From an uncultured Planctomycetota bacterium (GTDB lineage Bacteria > Planctomycetota > Brocadiia > CAIUPP01): DNA of 64,000 bases. The translations under genes and the position numbers were made by a program. The notes beneath the pieces were generated by a model. That model was not told the origin of the DNA, did not search any database, and saw only the letters and a program-made list of their open reading frames with translations. The first letter of the stretch is position 1, and every line of letters starts with the position of its first letter. Location: NCBI GenBank assembly GCA_903901045.1, contig CAIUPP010000100.1, forward strand, positions 1 to 64,000. The letters are read 5' to 3'. This document shows positions 36,550 to 44,742 of the stretch, one piece after another.

Positions 36550-38514
36550 ATGTCCAGGACAAGAAAGCCGAAAGCCGGGCCGGCCTTTAAACCGGTGAAG
36601 CGGGCGAAAGCGCCGGCCGTGCCGGAACGGCGCGCGGCCCCGCGCAGGAAGGAAGACCGGACGCTGCGCGAAGAGGAGGCCTTCTTCCGGGGCATCTTCG
36701 AGACGGCCGAGGACTGCATCTTCGTCAAGGACAAGGCGCTCCGGTACGTCAGCGTCAATCCCATGATGGAAGAGTTCTTGGGCATTCCCGCGGCCAGGCT
36801 GATCAACCGAACCGACGCCCAACTTTTCGGCAGGCCCTCCGCCAGGCAGGTCCGCGATCATGACCGGCGCGTTCTCCGGGGTGAAACGGTGAAGGCCGAG
36901 GAGACCGTGGCGGTGCCGGGGGGCGCTCCCAGAATCTTCCACGTCATCAAAATCCCGAAGCGCAACGATGCCGGAAAAATCATCGGCCTGTACGGCGTGG
37001 CGCGCGATATCACCGAGATCAAGCAAATCGAGGAGGCGCTGCGCGAAAGCGAGGAGCGCTACCGCGCTATCGTGGAAGGCCAGACGGAAGTCATCTGCCG
37101 GTTCAAGGCCAATGGGGCGTATACCTTCGCCAACAAGGTCTATTGCCGGTTCTTCGGAAAGACCAGCCGGGAGTTGATGGGGAAGAAATGGCAACCGCAG
37201 GTCGTGGCCGAAGACCTGCCGGTGGTCGAGAGGCGCCTGCGAATGCTCTCCCGCGCCAACCCGGTCGTGGTCATCGAGAACCGCGTCTATTCCGGCAGCG
37301 GGGAAGTGCGCTGGATGCAGTTTGTCAACCGCGCCTTCTTCAATGCCGCGGGCCGTTTGGTTGAGACACAAGCCGTCGGTCGCGATATTACCGAACGCAA
37401 GAAGCTGGAGAGCGGCCTGGCCCTCCGTGAGCAGCAACTGAACGCCTTCTTCAGCGGAGCCACCGTCGGGTTGGCGCTGCTGGACAGAGACATCCGCTAC
37501 CTCCGGATCAACGACACTTTGGCCGAGATGAACGGCCTGCCCGTCATGGAGCACATTGGCAGGACCGTCCGCGAAGTGGTGCCCCAGTTGGCGCCCGCGA
37601 TCGAGCCGATATTCCGGAAAGTCCTCCTCACCGGCGAGCCCGTCCTGCACATCGAAATGTCGGGGGAAACGCCGCGCGATCCGGGCGTCGTGCGGCATTG
37701 GGTGGAGTCCTTCTTTCCGGTGACCTCCGTGGCCGGGCGCGTGGAAAGCGCCGGCGCCGTCGTCGTGGAAATCACCGAACTCAAGCGGACGCAGGAGACG
37801 CTGCTGCGTTCGCGGGAGGATATGCGCCTGCTCGCCGCGCGCCTGGCGGAGATTGACGAGGCGGAGCGCAAGCGGCTCTCCCGCGAACTCCATGATCGCG
37901 TCGGTCAGACGCTCACGGCGCTGGGGATCAACCTGGCCCACGTGCTCGAAGAGGTGGCCCCGAGCCTTCGGCCCGGAGTGTTGAGCCGCCTGAAAGAGGC
38001 GTGTTCACAGGCCGAGGCGCTGGCGGACAACATCCGCGGCGTGATGGGGGAATTGCGCCCGGCCGTGCTGGACGATTACGGCCTCGTCGCGGCCCTGCGC
38101 GGGTACGGACAGCAGGTCGCGCGCCGGAGCGGGTTGGCGGTGACGGTCGAGGAGGAGGGGGACATCGGCCGGCTGTCGCCGGAAATCGAGACCGCCCTCT
38201 TCCGCATCGTCCAGGAGGCGGTCACCAACTCGCTGCGCCACGCGCATGCGACGGGCGTGTGCATTACGTGCGAGAAGAACGCGAATCAATGCCGGCTGGT
38301 CGTTGCGGACAACGGCATCGGATTTGACGCGGCCGCCGCGAACGCGCGCAAGACCAATTGGGGACTGGCCATCATGCGGGAACGCGCGCGCGCCGTCGGC
38401 GCTGAACTCTCGGTTCACTCGCGCGCGGGCCGCGGAACCACCCTCGTCGTGTATTTTCCCGCCCCAAACGCGGCGGCGCCGGACGCCTGCGCTATCTTCG
38501 GGAGGCCCTCATGA
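36550..38514 (+). CDS. Soluble triple-PAS NarL-type histidine kinase
   Basis: This 654-aa protein has no membrane helix. A basic N-terminus precedes three PAS domains (about 40-160, 165-285 and 290-420), the first two ending in GVARDITEI- and AVGRDITER-type PAC motifs. HisKA_3 carries its phospho-His in SRELHDRVGQTL (near 447). The HATPase domain shows QEAVTNSLRHAHA and DNGIGFD. The ATG at 36550 follows AGAGGG. Its stop overlaps the start of the LuxR-type regulator as ATGA, so they are a cognate pair sensing a cytosolic or redox-like signal (inference). Confidence 0.92.
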   Translation: MSRTRKPKAGPAFKPVKRAKAPAVPERRAAPRRKEDRTLREEEAFFRGIFETAEDCIFVKDKALRYVSVNPMMEEFLGIPAARLINRTDAQLFGRPSARQVRDHDRRVLRGETVKAEETVAVPGGAPRIFHVIKIPKRNDAGKIIGLYGVARDITEIKQIEEALRESEERYRAIVEGQTEVICRFKANGAYTFANKVYCRFFGKTSRELMGKKWQPQVVAEDLPVVERRLRMLSRANPVVVIENRVYSGSGEVRWMQFVNRAFFNAAGRLVETQAVGRDITERKKLESGLALREQQLNAFFSGATVGLALLDRDIRYLRINDTLAEMNGLPVMEHIGRTVREVVPQLAPAIEPIFRKVLLTGEPVLHIEMSGETPRDPGVVRHWVESFFPVTSVAGRVESAGAVVVEITELKRTQETLLRSREDMRLLAARLAEIDEAERKRLSRELHDRVGQTLTALGINLAHVLEEVAPSLRPGVLSRLKEACSQAEALADNIRGVMGELRPAVLDDYGLVAALRGYGQQVARRSGLAVTVEEEGDIGRLSPEIETALFRIVQEAVTNSLRHAHATGVCITCEKNANQCRLVVADNGIGFDAAAANARKTNWGLAIMRERARAVGAELSVHSRAGRGTTLVVYFPAPNAAAPDACAIFGRPS

Positions 38515-39164
38515 CAATTAAAGTGTTCCTGGCCGACGACCACGCCCTGGTCTCCGAGGGCTTGCGACTCATTCTGGAAAAGCAGAAGGACATCGAGGTC
38601 GTCGGAGTCGCCGCGGACGGACGCGAAGCCGTGCGTCGCGTGCGCGAACTGCATCCCGACGTGGCCATCCTGGACATCGCCATGCCGGAGATGAACGGCG
38701 TGGAGGCCGCGCGGCACCTGGCGGAGCACTGCCCGCGCACGCGGACGCTCATTCTCTCCATGCACTCCACCTCCGAGCACATCTCGCGCGCCCTGTCCGC
38801 CGGCGCCTGCGGCTACGTGCTGAAGGAGTCCGCCGGCTCCGAAGTGGTCGCCGCCGTGCGCGCCGCCAGCGAAGGCAAGCGCTACCTCAGCGCCAAGGTG
38901 GCCGACACCGTCTTCCAGGACTACGCGCAGATGAAGCGCGACGGCGGCAAGAGCAGCCCGATCGAGAAGCTCAGCTTCCGCGAGCGCGAAGTGCTGCAAC
39001 TGGTCGTCGAGGGGAAGTCCAGCAAGCAGATTGCCGAGGTCATCCATCTCTCCCCCAAGACCGTGGAGAGCTACCGCAGCCGCCTGATGGGCAAACTCGG
39101 GGTCAGGGATGTCGCCGGCCTGGTGAAATTCGCCATCGCCAACGGCATAACCACCGAAGCGTAA
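38511..39164 (+). CDS. LuxR/NarL-family response regulator
   Basis: This 217-aa protein has a receiver domain (DDHALVSEGL, phospho-Asp in VAILDIAMPEMNG, Lys in YVLKES). A C-terminal helix-turn-helix (FREREVLQLVVEGKSSKQIA, VESYRSRLMGKLGV) follows. It is translation-coupled to the kinase before it. DNA targets are unknown. The hairpin repeat at 39243 follows its stop by about 80 nt. Confidence 0.94.
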   Translation: MTIKVFLADDHALVSEGLRLILEKQKDIEVVGVAADGREAVRRVRELHPDVAILDIAMPEMNGVEAARHLAEHCPRTRTLILSMHSTSEHISRALSAGACGYVLKESAGSEVVAAVRAASEGKRYLSAKVADTVFQDYAQMKRDGGKSSPIEKLSFREREVLQLVVEGKSSKQIAEVIHLSPKTVESYRSRLMGKLGVRDVAGLVKFAIANGITTEA

Positions 39165-39192
39165 CAGGCGGCTGCGATGGCCGGAAGCTGTC

Positions 39193-39285
39193 TTGCTCTG
39201 TTGAAACCATCGTGACAGCGTGTCGTTCTTCCCGTGGTCGAGGTGGGGACACAAAACTTTCCTTTGGAAAGTATTGTGTCCCCAC
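39193..39285. repeat. REP-like hairpin, GTGGGGACAC family, copy 2
   Basis: The 43-bp hairpin at 39243-39285 is identical to copy 1 (2688-2730), including the preceding GGTCGAG. The companion sequence GATGGTTTCAACAGAGC is also present, here on the minus strand at about 39195-39211, on the other side of the hairpin. Both parts moving together suggests the full unit is larger than the hairpin. Confidence 0.8.
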
Positions 39286-39459
39286 TGGCTCCAGGTTGCA
39301 TGGTTTCCCCACGCGAAGTCGCACACTCTCCCTGCATACTCCCGCCGCAGCACGGGCTACACTCTGTACGCAAGCCGAGTGCTTTCAGGAAGCGAGAAAG
39401 CCGTGGCGCGATCAATACGCAAGGGAAAAAGCGATCCATCGAAACCGTGTCGCCGTGCC

Positions 39460-39861
39460 ATGCAGGCCGGAGGGGGCTCCGGGAAGTCCAAAGCGCGCCG
39501 GAAAATTCTCATCGTGGATGACAACCCGGAAGTCCGACAACCGCTGGCCGCCTGGCTGGTGGCAAAGTTTACGGAGCATTCCGTGATTGAAGCGGAAAAC
39601 GGTGAGTCCTGTTTGAAGCTGGCTGCGCTTCATCATCCGCAAGTTGTGGTGATGGACGTGCGGCTTCCGGGCATGAGCGGCATTGAGGCGGCGCGGCGCA
39701 TCTCGGCAACCATGCCCGACATCGGGATCATCATGCTCTCCGCACACGACGATCAAGCCTATCGCAGGGACGCGGAGTCCGCCGGAGCCAGGAAGTATGT
39801 GCTCAAGGGACGGGCTCACCGGGAACTGCTGCCGGCGATTCGGGACGCGCTGACCCCTTGA
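39460..39861 (+). CDS. Stand-alone receiver-domain protein
   Basis: This 133-aa protein has a short Gly/Lys-rich start and one receiver domain (VDDNPEVRQPL, phospho-Asp in VVVMDVRLPGMSGIEA, MLSAHD, Lys in YVLKGRA). No output domain follows. I start it at the ATG at 39460, although no strong ribosome site is visible; a GTG at 39403 is an alternative. It lies between the NarL-type pair and the chemosensory operon and could serve either. Confidence 0.8.
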   Translation: MQAGGGSGKSKARRKILIVDDNPEVRQPLAAWLVAKFTEHSVIEAENGESCLKLAALHHPQVVVMDVRLPGMSGIEAARRISATMPDIGIIMLSAHDDQAYRRDAESAGARKYVLKGRAHRELLPAIRDALTP

Positions 39862-39898
39862 GTGGCTCCTCCGCCGGGGACAACGGAGGAGCCGCCAC
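39862..39898 (+). terminator. Hairpin terminator after the receiver gene
   Basis: GTGGCTCCTCCG (39862-39873) pairs with CGGAGGAGCC..CCAC (39884-39898) with a 3-nt bulge, directly after the stop codon. There is no T run, so intrinsic termination is uncertain. Confidence 0.45.
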
Positions 39899-40091
39899 TA
39901 TCTGCCGGCGCCGAAAGCGCTCTGCGCAAGAAGTGCAAAGCCGAATGAAGAGGCCGAAATAGCGAAATGCGCCGGTCAAGCCCCGTGCGCGTAAGTGATA
40001 GGATAGCTGTGTGGCAGGACGGGGCCTGCGGCGAAGGCTTTCGGTTGAAGCGGCTCGCATTCCATTCTTCATTCCGACAACGGGCGGTCGA

Positions 40092-40550
40092 ATGGCCGGA
40101 ACCATGCACATCCTGGCGTACCGCGTGGAAGACCGCTTCTGCGGCCTGCCCCTGTCTGAGGTGGAAAGAGTTGTTCCCGCGGTCGAGGTGATCCCGCTGA
40201 TCGACGCGCCTCCGGCGGTCCTGGGGGTCATCAATGTCGCCGGGGGAGTCCTCCCCGTCGTGAGTGTGCGAAGAGTCCTTGGATTGCCCGAACGGCCGAT
40301 GGAGTTAAGCGACCGCCTCATCATCGCCCGATGGTCCTCGCGCCGGGTGGCGTTGCTCGCGGACTCCGTGGAGGGCGTTCTGGAGAGGAGCGAAAGCGAG
40401 GTGGTTCGGGCCGACCGCATCGTCGACGGCCCATCGCACCTCGACGGCGTCCTCAAGCTCCGGGATGGACTGCTGCTCATTCACGATCTCGAGATGTTTC
40501 TCTCGCTGATCCCGACGGGGGAGTTGCATGAGCCAGCCGCTTGTCAGTGA
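40092..40550 (+). CDS. cheW: CheW-like coupling protein (Wsp-type, first)
   Basis: This 152-aa SH3-like scaffold has the CheW pattern FCGLPLSEVERVVPAVEVIPL and VLGVINVAGGVLPVVSVRRVLGL. It would link the receptor at 42697 to the CheA at 44743. It corresponds in position to WspB. The start at 40092 has a poor ribosome site; 40104 is an alternative. Its last 23 nt overlap cheR. Confidence 0.88.
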   Translation: MAGTMHILAYRVEDRFCGLPLSEVERVVPAVEVIPLIDAPPAVLGVINVAGGVLPVVSVRRVLGLPERPMELSDRLIIARWSSRRVALLADSVEGVLERSESEVVRADRIVDGPSHLDGVLKLRDGLLLIHDLEMFLSLIPTGELHEPAACQ

Positions 40551-41958
40551 CCGTCCGCGCTCGGCCGAAGGGCAAACGGAAGCCCTTCTGCAGGAGTTGG
40601 GCGCTGCCGTGGAGGCGCGGACCGGGCTGCACTTCCCGCAGGAGCGGCGGGGCGATTTGGCGCGCGCCTTGCGCGAGGTCTCCCGGGAACTCGGCTTCGA
40701 AAGCGCTGAGCGGTGTGTTGCGCATCTGCTCAAATGCCGGACGGCGGACCGGGAATTTGAGGCGCTGCTGGGACATCTGACGAACGGCGAGACTTTCTTC
40801 TTCCGCCACATGGAAGCGTTCGACCTCCTGGAGCAGCGCCTCTTGCCGGAGTTGATTCACGCGCGACGCCACGGCGGCAAGCGCTTGCGGATTTGGTGCG
40901 CGGGCTGCTGCACCGGCGAGGAGCCCTACTCCGTCGCCATCCTGCTGGACCGCCTCATTCCCGACCGCCGGAATTGGGACATCTCCCTCCTGGCCACCGA
41001 CGTCAATGCGCGCTTCCTGCAACGAGCGCGGGAAGGCGTCTATACGGAATGGTCCTTCCGCGGCGCGCCGCTCTGGGTGCAACGGCAGTGCTTCGACACT
41101 CTGGGACGCAACCGGTTCGCGATCCGGCCGTATCTGAAGGAGATGGTCACTTTCGCCCGGCACAACCTGGCCGAGGACACGCCTCCCACGTTCCCCGGCA
41201 GCGCCCAAGGGGTGGACCTGCTCTTCTGCCGGAATGTGCTCATTTACTTCGCCCGCGACCGCGCCCGGCAAGTGCTGGGGAACCTTCACAGCCTCCTTGC
41301 GGAGGACGGCCTGCTGGTGGTGGGGCCGAGCGATATGCTGCTCCTGCGCGAAACCTCCTTTACCTCGCTGGACAGCGGCGTCTCCGTTCTCTACCGGAAA
41401 ACCCCGCTCGCTCCAGCGGACTGCCCTCTGTTCCCCGCCGGGGACGTGGCTGGCAGCGCCCCCAAGCTTTCCGGCTGTGCCGAAGCGCAGCACCTCCTCG
41501 GCGAAGCGGCGCGGAAGCCGGCGGCGCGCCGGGCTGAGGCTCCCGTCGCGCCGGACTCGCAGGAAATGCTCCTTCTGGCGCGCCGGTGCGCGAACGAGGG
41601 GGCGCATGACGAGGCGCTTGATCTGTGCCGCAAGGCCATTGCCGCCGACGCGACAAACCCGGTCGCCCATTATTTCCAGGGGACCATCCTCATGGAACGC
41701 GGCGAGCTCGCTGCCGCCGGCATCTGCTTGAGGCGGGCGCTCTTCCTGGAACAGGGGTTTGTGATGGCGCATTTCACGCTGGGCCATATCGCTCGCGCGC
41801 AAGGGAAGCCGAAGGCCGCCGGGAAACATTTCGTCAATGCGCTCGAATGGACCCTCCGCTATCGTCCGGACGATCCCCTGCCCGAGGCCGACGGCATGAC
41901 GGCGGGCCGCCTTGCGGAAATTCTGGCCCCCCTGGCTGAAAGGGAGGAGGAACGATGA
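40528..41958 (+). CDS. cheR: CheR-type receptor methyltransferase with TPR tail
   Basis: This 476-aa protein has an N-terminal CheR helical domain, then the SAM-binding motif IWCAGCCTGEEPYS (near 122-135) and VDLLFCRNVLIYF. A long C-terminal part contains tetratricopeptide-like repeats (AHDEALDLCRKAIAADATNPVAHY). This fusion is the WspC layout. It methylates receptor glutamates for adaptation. The ATG at 40528 follows GGGGGAG inside the preceding cheW. Confidence 0.94.
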   Translation: MSQPLVSDRPRSAEGQTEALLQELGAAVEARTGLHFPQERRGDLARALREVSRELGFESAERCVAHLLKCRTADREFEALLGHLTNGETFFFRHMEAFDLLEQRLLPELIHARRHGGKRLRIWCAGCCTGEEPYSVAILLDRLIPDRRNWDISLLATDVNARFLQRAREGVYTEWSFRGAPLWVQRQCFDTLGRNRFAIRPYLKEMVTFARHNLAEDTPPTFPGSAQGVDLLFCRNVLIYFARDRARQVLGNLHSLLAEDGLLVVGPSDMLLLRETSFTSLDSGVSVLYRKTPLAPADCPLFPAGDVAGSAPKLSGCAEAQHLLGEAARKPAARRAEAPVAPDSQEMLLLARRCANEGAHDEALDLCRKAIAADATNPVAHYFQGTILMERGELAAAGICLRRALFLEQGFVMAHFTLGHIARAQGKPKAAGKHFVNALEWTLRYRPDDPLPEADGMTAGRLAEILAPLAEREEER

Positions 41959-42659
41959 ACCCGTCCGATTCATCCGCCAACCCCGGCCCTGACCAGCCGC
42001 TCGCGTATGCCCCGGCGGGTGCTGCGCGATGGGACGCAATTCGCGCGCGCATGGAGGCGGTTCGCCTGCGCGCCGAGCGCGGCTGGGACCCGAGCTCTTC
42101 CGAAGCGAAGGAGATGTTGCGAACCCGCGCGCGCCGGCTTGCCACGCCCCCCAAGCCGGATGAAGACCAGGCGCGGATTGGAGTCGTCCTGTTCCATCTG
42201 GCCGGCGAGACGTATGCCGTCGAGTCCCTCTACGTCCGGGGGGTGCACCCGCTCAAGACCCTCACGCCCCTTCCGGGCGCGCCGGCGTTCGTCCTGGGAA
42301 TCACCAACCTGCGCGGGGAAATCCTCTCCGTCATAGACCTCAAGAAATTCTTCGGCCTGCCGGAGAAGGGGCTGACCGACCTGAGCACGGTGATCGTCCT
42401 CCAGTCCGATGTCATGCAGTTCGGCATTCTGGCCGATGAAGTGGTTGCAGCGCAGGTCATTCCGGTCAGCCGCATCCAGCCGGCGCTGCCCACCCTGACG
42501 GGCGTTCGCGAGAAGTATCTCAGGGGGGTCACCGAAGAGCGCGTGGTCATTCTGGACGCGTCCGCGCTGCTGGCGGATGACACTCTGATCGTCTGCGACG
42601 AGGTGGAGGGCCGGCCGGGATCCGGCGTGGCGCAAGCCTCCTCGCCTGGGCAGGATTAG
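41955..42659 (+). CDS. cheW: CheW-like coupling protein (Wsp-type, second)
   Basis: This 234-aa protein has a charged N-terminal extension of about 70 residues and then a CheW domain (VVLFHLAGETYAVESLYVRGVHPL, FVLGITNLRGEILSVIDLKKFFGL). It matches WspD in position, and the presence of two different CheW proteins is a Wsp hallmark. The start overlaps cheR as ATGA. The long N-terminal extension may select a different partner from the first CheW (inference). Confidence 0.9.
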   Translation: MNPSDSSANPGPDQPLAYAPAGAARWDAIRARMEAVRLRAERGWDPSSSEAKEMLRTRARRLATPPKPDEDQARIGVVLFHLAGETYAVESLYVRGVHPLKTLTPLPGAPAFVLGITNLRGEILSVIDLKKFFGLPEKGLTDLSTVIVLQSDVMQFGILADEVVAAQVIPVSRIQPALPTLTGVREKYLRGVTEERVVILDASALLADDTLIVCDEVEGRPGSGVAQASSPGQD

Positions 42660-42696
42660 CTCAAATCCGTATTCCACACGTTCAAAGGAGGAGACC

Positions 42697-44661
42697 ATGC
42701 CGAACTTGTTTGCCAGAAGCCTGATGAACAAATTGGTGCTGGCGTTCGTGCTGGCCGCCCTAGTCCCGATGGCCGTCGTGGGGTACTGGAGCTACTCGAG
42801 CGGCAAGGCGACGCTGGGGGAGCACGCCCGGATCGAGATGGAAGCGATTGCCGACGCCCGCGAGGCCGCCATCATCGCGTATCTGAGCCGCGTCCGCGCG
42901 CGCGTCATGGACTTTTCCAGCGACAGCCGCCTGCGAGATGACCTTGAAAAGATGAGCGCGCGACCCGCCGAAGCCGCTCAAATCGGTCGCGAGTTGGGGG
43001 AGTACCTGAAGCTGGACAAAATGCCCCTCACTTCCAACGGCTACGAAATGCAGGTCCTGGATTTGACCGGCAAAGTGGTCGCCTCCACCAACGGCGCTTC
43101 GATCGGCAAGGACAAGTCCGAGGAGCCGTGCTTTGCGTCGACCGCGGCAAGGGGCGCGCACATCGAGGACCTGTTCATGTCGGAAGCCACCGGCAAGCCC
43201 ACCCTGCTCACCGCCTCGCCGATACAGAGCTGGCCGGCCAAAAAAGAACTCGGCGTCCTGGTCTACCTGCTGGACACCGTCGCCTTGAATGCCGTCACCA
43301 CCGATGATACCGGAATGGGCCAGACCGGGGAGGTTTATATCGTCAACCGCGATGGGCTCATGATCACGGACTCGCGGCACGTCAAGGAGGCTGCGTTCAA
43401 ACAGAAAGTGAACACTCCGCCGGTCCGGCTGATGCTGGACGAGCAGAAGACGATGGTAGGCACCTACACGGGATACCGGGGAACTCGCGTGTTCGGGGCG
43501 TCGCGCGGCGACGGCATCGACAAGGCCTATGGCCTTCCCTGGGTGCTTATCGCCACCATCGAGGAAGGCGAGGCTGTTGCGCCATCGCGCGCCCTGGGGA
43601 TGCAGGTCGTCTGGGCCGGGCTGGTCATGGCCATCCTCGCCGCGCTCTTCGCCCTGTTCATGGCGCGCGGCATCTCCCTGCCGATTCGCAACACCGCCGC
43701 GCAGACGGCGCGCATTGCGCAAGGGGACCTGACCGCGCCGATGAGCGGCGCCAAACGCGCCGATGAGATCGGCTTGCTGACGGACTCTTTCGGCCGGATG
43801 GTGTCGAGCCTTTCCCAGCAGACACGGGATATCACGCAAGCGGTCAACGTGCTGGCCACCTCGGCGACGGAGATTTCCGCGACCGTTTCGCAACTGGCGG
43901 CCGGCTCGGCGGAAACCGCCGCATCGGTGACTCAGACCACCGCGACCATCGAGGAACTGAAGCAGACGGCGGACCTTTCCGCGCAGAAGGCAAGGGAAGT
44001 CTCCGACAGCGCCCTGCGCACCGCCCAAGTCTCCCAGACCGGCGAGGCGGCGGTGGCCGCCGCCTCCGAAAGCATGCGCGGCATCCGCGACCAGATGGAA
44101 GCCGTCGCCGAAAGCGTCGTGAAGCTCAGCGAGCAAAGCCAGGCCATCGGGCAGATCGTGGCCACGGTGGACGATCTCGCCGAGCAATCGAACCTTCTCT
44201 CGGTCAACGCCGCCATCGAAGCGGCCAAGGCGGGGGAGCAGGGCAAGGGGTTCGGCGTCGTTGCGCAGGAGGTCAAGAACCTGGCGGAACAGTCCAAGCA
44301 GGCGACGGCCCAGATACGCGGAATCCTCAACGACATTCAGAAGGCCACCAGCGGCGCGGTGATGGCGACCGAACAGGCCGGCAAGGCGGTGGCGCTCGGG
44401 GAGGGGCAGTCGGTGAAGGCGGGGGAGGCGATTCAGACGCTGGCGCAGAGTATTCGGGAGGCCTCCCAGGCCGCGGCGCAGATCGCCGCCTCCAGCCGCC
44501 AGCAACTGACTGGCGTCGAGCAAGTGACCACGGCCATGGAGAGCATCAAGGAAGCCAGCAACCAGTACGTCACCGGCACCCAGCAACTGGAGTCGGCGGC
44601 CCGGAACATCGACGATCTGGGCAAGCGGCTGCAAGGATTGGTGGCGCACTACAAAGTGTAG
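42697..44661 (+). CDS. Methyl-accepting chemotaxis protein (WspA-like)
   Basis: This 654-aa receptor has a membrane helix at about 12-32 and a large periplasmic double-Cache domain (about 35-300). A second helix (about 303-325), a HAMP domain (ARGISLPIRNTAAQTARIAQGDL) and a long signalling coiled coil follow. The hairpin tip reads DDLAEQSNLLSVNAAIEAAKAGEQG-, close to the universal consensus but with Asp/Ser changes. No C-terminal CheR-binding pentapeptide is present. A clear GGAG site precedes the ATG. Confidence 0.93.
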   Translation: MPNLFARSLMNKLVLAFVLAALVPMAVVGYWSYSSGKATLGEHARIEMEAIADAREAAIIAYLSRVRARVMDFSSDSRLRDDLEKMSARPAEAAQIGRELGEYLKLDKMPLTSNGYEMQVLDLTGKVVASTNGASIGKDKSEEPCFASTAARGAHIEDLFMSEATGKPTLLTASPIQSWPAKKELGVLVYLLDTVALNAVTTDDTGMGQTGEVYIVNRDGLMITDSRHVKEAAFKQKVNTPPVRLMLDEQKTMVGTYTGYRGTRVFGASRGDGIDKAYGLPWVLIATIEEGEAVAPSRALGMQVVWAGLVMAILAALFALFMARGISLPIRNTAAQTARIAQGDLTAPMSGAKRADEIGLLTDSFGRMVSSLSQQTRDITQAVNVLATSATEISATVSQLAAGSAETAASVTQTTATIEELKQTADLSAQKAREVSDSALRTAQVSQTGEAAVAAASESMRGIRDQMEAVAESVVKLSEQSQAIGQIVATVDDLAEQSNLLSVNAAIEAAKAGEQGKGFGVVAQEVKNLAEQSKQATAQIRGILNDIQKATSGAVMATEQAGKAVALGEGQSVKAGEAIQTLAQSIREASQAAAQIAASSRQQLTGVEQVTTAMESIKEASNQYVTGTQQLESAARNIDDLGKRLQGLVAHYKV

Positions 44662-44742
44662 AAGCTGTCCGGAACGGCGGAGCGCGTGATCCGACCCGCG
44701 CCACATTCCGGGTGCTGCAACAGCTTCCAGAAGGAAGAGCCG